Assembly (NCBI GenBank): GCA_028293775.1
Contig: JAQGOD010000207.1
Span: 1-5,581, forward strand
Origin: Gammaproteobacteria bacterium
Lineage (GTDB): Bacteria; Pseudomonadota; Gammaproteobacteria; Steroidobacterales; Steroidobacteraceae
Reading direction: 5' to 3'
DNA: 5,581 nt
Part shown: positions 1-5,581 of the stretch, in pieces
Numbering within the stretch: the first letter of the stretch is position 1
Layout: every line of letters begins with the position of its first letter
Notes under the pieces: generated by a model
The model's database searches: none
The model's input: only the letters and a program-made list of their open reading frames with translations
What the model was told of the DNA's origin: nothing
Position numbers and translations under genes: made by a program

Positions 1-170
1 AGTTTCAAAGCTTCAGATCACTCACATGATCGATGTTGCAGCGTACGCCGCTTCCTTGCAGCCCTAGAAAATCGCCGCATGGTGATTTGCAACCGTGATC
101 GGCGACGAGACGAGACCGTCCCTGCCAGGTGCAAATATACTGAATATGTTCGCTGGATCTGGCATTCCGC

Positions 171-187
171 TGCCACCGTTCAAGGCA
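171..187. promoter_or_regulatory. Weak second NtrC-like dyad
   Basis: TGCC-N9-GGCA is symmetric over 17 bp and agrees with 6 of the 10 specified positions of the NtrC consensus TGCAC-N7-GTGCA, including both outer TGC/GCA triplets. Its centre (179) is 31 bp, about three helical turns, upstream of the better site centred at 210. This is the phasing expected for cooperative binding of two NtrC dimers. Alone it would not be convincing; the spacing is what supports it. Confidence 0.4.
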
Positions 188-201
188 CGGAAACCGGTTC
201 A

Positions 202-218
202 CGCACGCTTCAGGTGCA
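202..218. promoter_or_regulatory. NtrC binding site (enhancer)
   Basis: CGCAC-N7-GTGCA matches the NtrC consensus TGCAC-N7-GTGCA at 9 of 10 specified positions, with exact spacing. Its centre lies about 98 bp upstream of the start site predicted from the sigma-54 promoter at 283-298, within the usual enhancer distance. NtrC, phosphorylated under nitrogen limitation, would bind here and activate sigma-54 polymerase by looping. The motif is seen in the sequence; binding is inferred. Confidence 0.65.
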
Positions 219-250
219 CCGCATCTGAGTCGCGATACCGCAAGTTTTCT

Positions 251-263
251 CAACCTCCTGATA
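251..263 (-). promoter_or_regulatory. Candidate IHF site
   Basis: Read on the minus strand this is TATCAGGAGGTTG, an exact match to the IHF consensus WATCAR-N4-TTR. It lies between the NtrC-like sites and the sigma-54 promoter, the place where IHF bends DNA to bring activator and polymerase together at many sigma-54 promoters. The consensus is short, so the position is stronger evidence than the match. Confidence 0.5.
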
Positions 264-282
264 ATGCGCTAATTATCGAACT

Positions 283-298
283 TGGCACGACGCGTGCT
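283..298 (+). promoter_or_regulatory. Sigma-54 (-24/-12) promoter of glnK
   Basis: TGGCACG-ACGC-GTGCT matches the sigma-54 consensus TGGCACG-N4-TTGCW with a single mismatch (G for the first T of the -12 element). The invariant GG (284-285) and GC (296-297) have exactly ten bases between them. Transcription would start near 308, giving a leader of about 74 bases before the glnK start at 382. glnK-amtB operons are classic sigma-54/NtrC targets, so sequence and gene content agree. Confidence 0.82.
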
Positions 299-330
299 CC
301 GCAGCTACCTTCGGGCCGCAACAAACCTGA

Positions 331-744
<414 letters not shown>

Positions 745-758
745 TAAGGGGATTCAAA

Positions 759-2159
759 TTGACGAAGAAATTGCCTCGATGGGTCGTTATCGGCCTCTTC
801 CTGTTGTCCGGACCCGCAGCGTGGGCCGATGACGCCCCGGCCTCGGCGGCATCCGCGGCGCAAGCTCCAACGACGGCGCCGGCCGATTCCGCGGCACCCG
901 CCGCCGCAGAACCTGCGCCAACGGAACCACAGCTTATAGGCACGGACAAGATTAACTCAGGCGACACCGCCTGGATGCTGACCTCAACCGCCTTGGTGCT
1001 GATGATGACCATCCCGGGCCTCGCGCTCTTCTATGGCGGAATGGTTCGCAAAAAGAACGTGTTGGCGACGTTGATGCAGAGCTTCGCGATCACTTGTGTC
1101 GTTACGCTTTTGTGGTGGTTGATTGGATATTCATTGGCGTTCACCCCGGGTAGTACCTACCTCGGAGGTGCGACGCGCGCGCTTTTCAATGGCATGACGA
1201 TCATGAAAGACGCGAACAAGATAACCGTGTCCCATTTGGCGTTGACCATTCCGGAAACCGTCTACGCGATGTTCCAGTTGACGTTCGCAATTATCACGCC
1301 GGCCTTGATTGCAGGTGCGTTTGCCGACCGAATGAAATTCTCGGCCATGCTCGTGTTCATGTCGGTGTGGTCGCTCGTCGTGTATTGCCCCATTGCACAC
1401 TGGGTTTGGGAGCCATCGGGCTGGCTCGCCGTCAAAGGCGTTCTTGATTATGCGGGTGGTACGGTCGTGCATATTAATGCCGGTATCGCCGGCCTCGCGA
1501 GTTGCTTGGTCCTGGGCAAGCGCTTGGGGTACCCCAAGGAGCCGATGCCGCCCCATAATTTGACGTTGACGCTGATCGGCGCCTCCCTCCTATGGGTCGG
1601 TTGGTTCGGCTTCAATGCAGGTTCCGCCGGCGCTGCCGATGGACGGGCAGGCATGGCGATGGCGGCTACGCAGATCGCAACCGCCGCTGCGGCGCTGGCC
1701 TGGATGTTCGCGGAATGGATCGTCAAGGGAAGACCCAGCGTTTTGGGTATCGCATCGGGTGCGGTCGCGGGATTGGTCGCAATCACGCCGGCATCAGGCT
1801 ATGTCGGCCCCACCCCTGCCGTGGTGATTGGTGCGGTCGCCGGCGTCGCCTGCTTCTTTGCGGCGACTTCGCTGAAGAAAGCCTTGGGTTATGACGATTC
1901 CCTCGACGCCTTCGGCGTTCACGGTATTGGCGGAATCATCGGCGCTCTGCTCACGGGTGTCTTTGCCAGCAAGGAAATAAGCGGCGCAGACGGTTCCGTA
2001 ATCACCCAGCTGTGGGGCATCGGAACCACGCTTATCTACGGCTTCGTCATGAGCTTCATCATTCTCAAGGTGATCGACATGACCATCGGTCTGCGCGTAA
2101 CCGAGGAGCAGGAACGCGAAGGCCTGGACATTTCTCTACACGGGGAAAGAGTGGAATAA
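759..2159 (+). CDS. amtB: Ammonium transporter AmtB
   Basis: An Amt/Mep/Rh-family inner-membrane channel, 466 residues, expected to form trimers that conduct ammonium and be blocked by GlnK. Residues 1-23 form a signal peptide (probable cleavage AWA|DD). Residues 24-56 are a low-complexity Ala/Pro-rich periplasmic segment. The 11-helix channel follows from about residue 66. The twin pore histidines are H238 (GGTVVHIN) and H388 (FGVHGIGG), 150 residues apart as in E. coli (H168/H318). D230, F285 and S289 match E. coli D160, F215 and S219, and F176 probably matches F107. The cytoplasmic tail RVTEEQEREGLDISLHGE (446-463) is the conserved GlnK-binding end. Translation appears to begin at TTG 759: AAGGGGA (746-752) lies six bases before it, no suitable ATG is near, and this start is needed for the signal peptide. 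It lies 38 bases after glnK, so the two should be cotranscribed. Confidence 0.95.
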   Translation: MTKKLPRWVVIGLFLLSGPAAWADDAPASAASAAQAPTTAPADSAAPAAAEPAPTEPQLIGTDKINSGDTAWMLTSTALVLMMTIPGLALFYGGMVRKKNVLATLMQSFAITCVVTLLWWLIGYSLAFTPGSTYLGGATRALFNGMTIMKDANKITVSHLALTIPETVYAMFQLTFAIITPALIAGAFADRMKFSAMLVFMSVWSLVVYCPIAHWVWEPSGWLAVKGVLDYAGGTVVHINAGIAGLASCLVLGKRLGYPKEPMPPHNLTLTLIGASLLWVGWFGFNAGSAGAADGRAGMAMAATQIATAAAALAWMFAEWIVKGRPSVLGIASGAVAGLVAITPASGYVGPTPAVVIGAVAGVACFFAATSLKKALGYDDSLDAFGVHGIGGIIGALLTGVFASKEISGADGSVITQLWGIGTTLIYGFVMSFIILKVIDMTIGLRVTEEQEREGLDISLHGERVE

Positions 2160-2175
2160 CTGATTTGCAGCATCC

Positions 2176-2201
2176 CCCGGTGGCGCCCACGCGCCACCGG
2201 G
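2176..2201 (+). terminator. GC-rich hairpin after amtB, no U-tract
   Basis: CCCGGTGGCGC (2176-2186) and GCGCCACCGGG (2191-2201) form a perfect 11-bp stem with a four-base loop, 16 bases past the amtB stop. No run of T follows directly (TAGGGAGCTATTTG), so it is not a standard intrinsic terminator. It could be a partial terminator, or an mRNA end that protects glnK-amtB transcripts and lowers expression of the barrel gene downstream. Confidence 0.6.
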
Positions 2202-2212
2202 TAGGGAGCTAT

Positions 2213-2240
2213 TTGCTCAAAAAATCCAATTCGAGATATT
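2213..2240 (+). promoter_or_regulatory. Weak candidate sigma-70 promoter before the barrel gene
   Basis: TTGCTC (2213-2218) and GATATT (2235-2240) are separated by 16 bases in the only AT-rich stretch of the amtB-barrel gap. Each element matches the consensus poorly, so this is only a possibility that the barrel gene has its own promoter after the hairpin. No sigma-54 motif is present in the gap. Confidence 0.2.
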
Positions 2241-2263
2241 TATAAGCAGAGGGATGGAAAGAC

Positions 2264-3382
2264 ATGAACATGAATCCGACTCCGTTGATCGTCTCAGCAA
2301 TCGTTTTGTTTTTTGCCGCGGGCGGTGCGGCATCAGCCGAGGATGAGCCCTCGAAACCAGCGGCCCCGACCGGGCCGATGCTGTCCGATGTATTTACTGC
2401 GTCGGGACTTACCGCGACCGGGTACGTCGCCGCGTCTTATTTCCATTCGAACGGCTACGGCACCGATCACCAATTCGACAACAAGCACGATACGTTTCAA
2501 CTCGACCAGGGTGCATTGACCATTGCATACCAGCCCAAAGAGGGGTTCGGTGCCTTGGTGAATGTCGCGGCCGGGGAGGACATGAAAATCCTGAACGCAG
2601 CCGAAGGCAGCAATCCCAATGTCTTCGATGTGGTTCAGGGATTCGTGCAGTATGTCGGGGGCCCGGTAACAGTCATCGCCGGAAAGTACGTGACTTTGGC
2701 CGGTGCGGAAGTGATTGCGCCCACGGGTAATACGAATTTCTCCCGCTCCTTCCTGTTCTACGCCGAGCCTTTGACGCATACGGGTATTCGCGCAACCTAC
2801 GCGCTGAGCGATACGCTCAGCGTCGTGGCGGGCGTCAACAATGGATGGAACTATTCGTCCTTGACGACCTCGGGATCGAAGACCGGAGAGGTGGGCCTAG
2901 CATGGACTCCAAGCAAGGCGTTCGCGCTCACGGCCCAAGCGTATGTTGGCAAAGATCCGACTTTCGACGCGCAAAGGACTTTGGTCGATGCAGTCGCCAC
3001 CTACAATGCAAGCGACGCGCTCACGCTCATTCTGACTTTTGACTGGGGCAAGCAGAAACAGCAAAAGAGCGGTGACCCCGACCTCAACTGGAACGGAGCC
3101 GCCTTCTACACAAATTACGCGCTCAACGAGCAATGGCGCGTGTCGTTTAGAGTTGAGTACCTCGACGACAAGGAAGGATTCGTGACCGGTACAGGAATTG
3201 CGCAGACGCTGAAGGAAGGAACGCTCACCTTCGGCTATGACCCGATCAAGAATTTCGAGCTTCGTATCGAAGGCCGCTACGACAAGTCCACCCAACCGAC
3301 TTTCGTCAGGAGCCTCACAGCCGCAAATCCGCTCGCGGACAGCCAAACCGGCTTTGCCCTGCAAGGTATATATAAGTTTTAA
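2264..3382 (+). CDS. OmpL-like (BBP2-type) outer-membrane beta-barrel porin
   Basis: A 372-residue exported protein with a signal peptide at residues 1-25 (probable cleavage ASA|ED). After a short Pro/Ala linker come alternating, aromatic-bounded strands starting around residue 47 (LTATGYVAASYFHSNGY). The central block resembles the BBP2/OmpL-like putative porin family: QGFVQY (125-130), AGKYVTLAGAEVI (139-151), NTNFSRSFLF (157-166), PLTHTGIRATYAL (169-181) and NNGWNYSS (192-199). It ends in KF; a terminal Phe is the usual BAM insertion signal. The start at ATG 2264 follows AGAGGGA (2248-2254); an in-frame ATG at 2270 is also possible. It lies 104 bases after amtB on the same strand, across a hairpin. 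A role as outer-membrane entry pore for ammonium or another nitrogen source is an inference from position; the substrate is not readable from the sequence. Confidence 0.85.
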   Translation: MNMNPTPLIVSAIVLFFAAGGAASAEDEPSKPAAPTGPMLSDVFTASGLTATGYVAASYFHSNGYGTDHQFDNKHDTFQLDQGALTIAYQPKEGFGALVNVAAGEDMKILNAAEGSNPNVFDVVQGFVQYVGGPVTVIAGKYVTLAGAEVIAPTGNTNFSRSFLFYAEPLTHTGIRATYALSDTLSVVAGVNNGWNYSSLTTSGSKTGEVGLAWTPSKAFALTAQAYVGKDPTFDAQRTLVDAVATYNASDALTLILTFDWGKQKQQKSGDPDLNWNGAAFYTNYALNEQWRVSFRVEYLDDKEGFVTGTGIAQTLKEGTLTFGYDPIKNFELRIEGRYDKSTQPTFVRSLTAANPLADSQTGFALQGIYKF

Positions 3383-3413
3383 CGACGTTCGTGTATTACA
3401 GCTGAAACTAACA

Positions 3414-3450
3414 GCGGCTTCTTCGCCCGGGAAGCCGCCTCTTCTCAGAT
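3414..3450 (+). terminator. Probable rho-independent terminator of the glnK-amtB-porin unit
   Basis: GCGGCTTC (3414-3421) pairs with GAAGCCGC (3431-3438) around a nine-base loop, 31 bases after the porin stop. A pyrimidine-rich stretch with scattered T follows (CTCTTCTCAGATTCTTT). The T-tract is broken, so efficiency may be modest. Confidence 0.6.
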
Positions 3451-3486
3451 TCTTTAGTCCGCAACTCGACCGTCGCGGCCTTTCTT

Positions 3487-3525
3487 AACGGCATCTTTAC
3501 GCCGTTCTTAATATCCTTTCTCTTT
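3487..3525 (+). terminator. Second hairpin with T-rich tail
   Basis: AACGGC (3487-3492) pairs with GCCGTT (3501-3506) around an eight-base loop, followed by a T-rich stretch (CTTAATATCCTTTCTCTTTG). With the hairpin at 3414-3438 it would make a tandem terminator. On the opposite strand the flank is A/G-rich, so it would act only on + strand transcripts. The stem is short, so support is moderate. Confidence 0.45.
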
Positions 3526-3590
3526 GTTTATTGCCGCGACCACCGAGTACTGCGTGCGTCCCAGAAACAATCCGCGAAAGGAGACATATC

Positions 3591-3911
3591 ATGGCCAGGA
3601 CATTCTTAGTTGTTCTCGCATCCACTTACATACTGGCGTCGCCGAGCCTGAGTCAGGCAAGCTGCGCTCCCAAGTTGACGGAACAGGTGGTAGGTGCCGA
3701 GCGCGTGGTGGATTCGCTGCGGCCTGACAAACCGGCACAAGTACGCGTGTTTGCTTCCGACGGGTCAGAGTACACCGCGGGCGAGGCGCTGTGGATGAAG
3801 GGTCAACTTCGATCGGTTTTGCGGGCTTGCTCGCAGGGAGACCAATCCTCTGCGGCCTCGACTCTGGACGGCGTCATCGAACTCTTGAAGGCACACCAGC
3901 GCGCGCACTGA
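3591..3911 (+). CDS. Small secreted protein of unknown function, two cysteines
   Basis: I do not recognise this 106-residue protein. Residues 1 to about 23 form a signal peptide (MARTFLVVLASTYILASPSLSQA). The mature part should be periplasmic and soluble: a mixed segment with VRVFASDGSEYTAGEALWMKGQL (51-73), then a probable helix LRSVLRACSQGDQ and an amphipathic helix around 88-103 (AASTLDGVIELLKAHQ). The only two cysteines, C25 near the mature N-terminus and C80, could form one disulfide. ATG 3591 is chosen because AAAGGAGA (3577-3584) lies six bases upstream and the signal peptide starts there; the frame is open further upstream but that part looks non-coding. It follows two hairpins, so it is probably transcribed separately from the porin, but I see no clear promoter. 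It converges on the minus-strand gene ending at 3936, with 24 bases between. Confidence 0.75.
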   Translation: MARTFLVVLASTYILASPSLSQASCAPKLTEQVVGAERVVDSLRPDKPAQVRVFASDGSEYTAGEALWMKGQLRSVLRACSQGDQSSAASTLDGVIELLKAHQRAH

Positions 3912-3935
3912 ACTCGCACGAGTGCCCAGGGTGCG

Positions 3936-4568
3936 TCATTCGGAGGTCTGTTTTTTCTGGGGTTGCGCGCCGCTCGCGGGAGCGTCCTGCACGCGCGTGT
4001 ATCGGTTGATCCAGTTCACCTCCCAAGTCTTGCCGCCATCCGCGGAGAACGCCTGTTCTGATTGAGCCGTATCCGGAGCGATCCCCCAGATTGAAAATCG
4101 CACTAAAACGGATTTACCGTTTATCGGTTCCTGATCGTAGAAGTCGGCACGACCGTTTCTGAATTCGCCGACCCCTGGAATGCCCAGCGTCCCCACATTC
4201 GGAGTGGCAAAGTTCAGATTCCACTGCCGGGTGGTCGGATTGTACGTGCGCAAGGCCAGCAGTTCGACGTGGCCTGCGGGGCCGTCCGCCTTGTATTCCG
4301 CGAGATTGGCGCGCCCGCCCCAAACCCTTTTAACCACAGTGAAGCCGTCCATGTCGGCCCAGTCTTTTGACCCCGTCAGTGGACGCAGAAGTCGCGAAGA
4401 GTGTGTTTTCCACGTCCCAAAATCGAAGTCGAAGTCTTTGCTGCCGTCGTGGTGCCCGGCCGCCGCCCGATCAACCGTCGGTTGCTGCTGCGCCAGACTG
4501 GCGACGGGCTGCACCAGGATGATCGAGCCGATCAGAAGTTCTGCCCCGAGGTGATGGGGCCGGTTCAT
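3936..4568 (-). CDS. Secreted protein of unknown function, paralog 2
   Basis: A 210-residue exported protein. Residues 1-26 look like a signal peptide (MNRPHHLGAELLIGSIILVQPVASLA|QQQ). The mature domain begins KDFDFDFGTWKTHSSRL (44-60) and has the repeated Trp/Phe-rich strand pattern of a small beta-barrel; it may belong with the DUF1579-like uncharacterised proteins, but I cannot confirm that assignment. Near the end SADGGKTW (175-182) fits the Asp-box pattern S-x-D-x-G-x-T-W. The tail after about 195 is polar (PASGAQPQKKQTSE). The start is taken at 4568, where ATG overlaps the preceding gene's TGA (ATGA, 4565-4568), with a GGGA six bases upstream; a longer reading from 4610 would put 14 odd residues before the signal peptide. 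Roughly 35-40% of aligned residues match the neighbour upstream by eye, so this is a tandem duplicate, probably translated by coupling. Function unknown. Confidence 0.8.
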   Translation of the reverse strand: MNRPHHLGAELLIGSIILVQPVASLAQQQPTVDRAAAGHHDGSKDFDFDFGTWKTHSSRLLRPLTGSKDWADMDGFTVVKRVWGGRANLAEYKADGPAGHVELLALRTYNPTTRQWNLNFATPNVGTLGIPGVGEFRNGRADFYDQEPINGKSVLVRFSIWGIAPDTAQSEQAFSADGGKTWEVNWINRYTRVQDAPASGAQPQKKQTSE

Positions 4569-5173
4569 GGCTGATCCCGTGTCAACATCGCGATGAACAC
4601 CGGTTCCCATGTCTTGCCGCCGTCGTCCGAATACGCTTCCTCGAAACGGTGAGAGTTCGGCGTGATATCCGACCAGACGCCCCGTACCAGGATGGATCGG
4701 TCATTGAGCGAATCCTGAGAGAACAGCTCGCCGCGCCCATCCTTGAACGTGCCGACAAGGGGCCGGTTGAGGACGCCTGTCTTGCTGTTGGCGAAGGTCT
4801 GGTTCCACTGATGCGATTGAGGGTTATAAAGAAACATCGTCATGCCTTCCCAATGCCCGTTCGGGCCGTCCGTTTCGATTTCCTCCAACTGGGCGCGGCC
4901 GTCCCAGACCTTGCGCACTGTGACGGTCCCATTGAGCTCGATGTATTCGGTCGATCCTGACAAAGGGTGCACCAAGCGCTTGATCTGGGTTTTCCAGGCG
5001 CCAACATTGAAGTCAAAGTCGTGCTGGCCGTCGCGCATGGCCGCCTCAGGGGGCTGCGCCGCTTGAGCCGCGGCGCCCGCCGAAAGCGATACAATGAGAG
5101 CACCGACAGCGCCGAGCAGGCTGCTGCGGCCCCGACGAATACGTACTGAATCTGCCTTTTCTGCTGAAATCAC
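4565..5173 (-). CDS. Secreted protein of unknown function, paralog 1
   Basis: A 202-residue exported protein, first gene of the minus-strand pair. The N-terminus has a basic region (VRIRRGR, 10-16), a hydrophobic stretch (19-34) and a probable cleavage after AQA (36-38). RRGRSSLLG is only loosely like a twin-arginine motif, so Sec export is as likely. The mature domain starts HDFDFNVGAWKTQIKRL (51-67) and runs to SDDGGKTWE (182-190), an Asp-box-like motif placed as in its paralog. Shared landmarks include DGPxGH, the NPxxxxQWN block, PxVGxFxxGR and DGGKTWE. GTG at 5173 is preferred because TTGGAG lies five bases before it; a GTG at 5221 would add 16 residues with a poorly spaced ribosome site. 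The pair is divergent from a MocR regulator, which suggests regulation by it. I do not know the function; a ligand-binding or carbohydrate-related role would be a guess. Confidence 0.8.
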   Translation of the reverse strand: MISAEKADSVRIRRGRSSLLGAVGALIVSLSAGAAAQAAQPPEAAMRDGQHDFDFNVGAWKTQIKRLVHPLSGSTEYIELNGTVTVRKVWDGRAQLEEIETDGPNGHWEGMTMFLYNPQSHQWNQTFANSKTGVLNRPLVGTFKDGRGELFSQDSLNDRSILVRGVWSDITPNSHRFEEAYSDDGGKTWEPVFIAMLTRDQP

Positions 5174-5305
5174 GGTTGCTCCAATTGGTCTATGGGGCTG
5201 CCACCTGTCTGGCTGCGCCACTATTCCCTAGCCCGCCCCCTTCTCTGAAGAGCCACTTCCAGGAAAAATAGGTGGGCCATTTCTCAATCAAGGAACCCGC
5301 GCGGG
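5174..5305. promoter_or_regulatory. Divergent control region between paralog pair and mocR gene
   Basis: These 132 bases separate two diverging genes and should hold both promoters. On the minus strand TTGATT (5291-5286) and TATTTT (5270-5265) could be -35/-10 elements, but the 15-base spacer is short. On the + strand no good promoter is visible; AAGGA (5290-5294) is the likely ribosome site for the regulator. A repeated GGCTGC(G)CCAC-type word occurs at 5196-5204 and 5211-5221, 15 bp apart, and a perfect CCCGCGCGGG palindrome (5296-5305) abuts the regulator's ATG. Any of these could be operator DNA, none with strong support. Confidence 0.35.
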
Positions 5306-5581
5306 ATGGATCCTCTATTCGAAATAGATCTAGATTTGCCGGCCAAGGGATCGCGCGATTCCGGCCGCAGCCTCTATCGTCAATTGAAGGCGGCGATTCT
5401 CGACGGGAGGTTGGCGCGGGGCGCCCGACTACCGGCCACCAGAAAGTCCGCGACATTCTTCGGCGTGTCGCGGAACACCGTGAGCCAAGTCTATGAGCGG
5501 TTGCTGAGCGAGGGCTACGTCGTCAGCCGGCAAGGATCGGGCACCTATGTTGCTGGAACGCTCCCGGCGAGGCGCTCTCGC
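5306..5581 (+). CDS. MocR/GntR-family transcriptional regulator, N-terminal part
   Basis: The window ends inside this gene; 92 codons are visible and the frame is open at the edge. They encode a GntR-type winged helix: LYRQLKAAILDGRLARGARLPATRKSA (23-49), the recognition-helix region FGVSRNTVSQVYERLLSEGY (52-71) and the wing VVSRQGSGTYVA (72-83). The wording LPATRKSA...GVSRNTV..VYERLLSEGY is characteristic of MocR proteins, in which this domain is followed by a linker (PARRSR begins here) and a fold-type I aminotransferase-like domain using pyridoxal phosphate; that part would lie beyond the window. MocR proteins often control a divergent neighbour, here the secreted paralog pair. ATG 5306 is preceded by AAGGA (5290-5294) at a long 11-base spacing; no better in-frame start lies upstream. 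An ordinary GntR protein is possible but less likely. Confidence 0.88.
   Translation, partial: MDPLFEIDLDLPAKGSRDSGRSLYRQLKAAILDGRLARGARLPATRKSATFFGVSRNTVSQVYERLLSEGYVVSRQGSGTYVAGTLPARRSR

Noticed and set aside
260..277. Inverted repeat GATAAT-N6-ATTATC just upstream of the -24 element
   Set aside because: A six-base arm in an AT-rich patch is easily explained by chance and overlaps the better supported IHF match.
1131..1556. 141-codon open frame antisense to amtB
   Set aside because: It is Arg/His/Gly-rich in the way typical of reverse-strand shadows, with no recognisable motif, inside a certain amtB.
2897..3364. 155-codon open frame antisense to the porin gene
   Set aside because: The porin reading on + has a signal peptide, family motifs and terminal Phe; the antisense frame has none of these.
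3531..3590. Longer start for the small secreted protein
   Set aside because: The extra 20 residues would precede the signal peptide and span the clear ribosome site at 3577-3584.
3905..3925. Small inverted repeats (GCACT/AGTGC, ACTCG/CGAGT) between the convergent genes
   Set aside because: The stems are five bases, mutually exclusive, and lack T-tracts, so I do not call a bidirectional terminator.
4180..4554. 124-codon + strand frame over the second secreted paralog
   Set aside because: The minus-strand reading is supported by homology to its neighbour and the ATGA overlap; the + frame is a shadow.
4569..4610. Longer N-terminus for paralog 2 starting at 4610
   Set aside because: It would add 14 residues with charged composition in front of a well-formed signal peptide; the ATG at 4568 overlapping the upstream stop fits better.
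5174..5221. GTG at 5221 as start of paralog 1
   Set aside because: The GGGA before it is only about three bases away, and the GTG at 5173 has a properly spaced GGAG. I keep it as a second choice.
5324..5331. TAGATCTA palindrome in the start of the mocR gene
   Set aside because: It lies within codons of a well-supported reading frame, is only eight bases long and has no partner.

Overview
The base composition (moderately GC-rich), the PII-ammonium transporter pair under a -24/-12 (sigma-54) promoter, a BAM-type outer-membrane barrel ending in Phe, and a MocR regulator together point to a Gram-negative proteobacterium, probably beta or gamma. The genus cannot be told from this window. All functional names rest on reading the translated proteins; no database search was possible.

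Left part (1-3450): a nitrogen-assimilation unit on the + strand. The 381 bases in front of the first gene hold no credible gene. They do hold what looks like a complete nitrogen-control switch: two NtrC-like dyads 31 bp apart (171-187 weak, 202-218 strong), an exact match to the IHF consensus (251-263) and a sigma-54 promoter (283-298). Next come glnK (382-720), amtB (759-2159, TTG start) and an OmpL-like (BBP2-type) outer-membrane beta-barrel protein (2264-3382), ending at a terminator-like hairpin (3414-3450). Inferred working: under nitrogen limitation NtrC switches on the unit, AmtB conducts ammonium across the inner membrane, GlnK plugs AmtB when nitrogen returns, and the barrel may supply an outer-membrane entry pore. 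A GC-rich 11-bp hairpin sits between amtB and the barrel gene. An 18-bp in-frame tandem duplication straddles the glnK stop codon.

Middle (3450-3935): a second hairpin (3487-3520), then a small gene (3591-3911) for a secreted 106-residue protein with two cysteines, which I do not recognise. It converges on the next, minus-strand block.

Right part (3936-5581): two paralogous secreted proteins of unknown function (5173-4565, then 4568-3936, both minus), joined by an ATGA stop/start overlap. Each carries one Asp-box-like motif near its C-terminus. Divergent from them is the 5' end of a MocR-type regulator (5306 to the window edge), placed to control the pair, itself or both.

The left part is a recognisable system with unusual details. 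The least described part is the paralog pair with its divergent MocR regulator.
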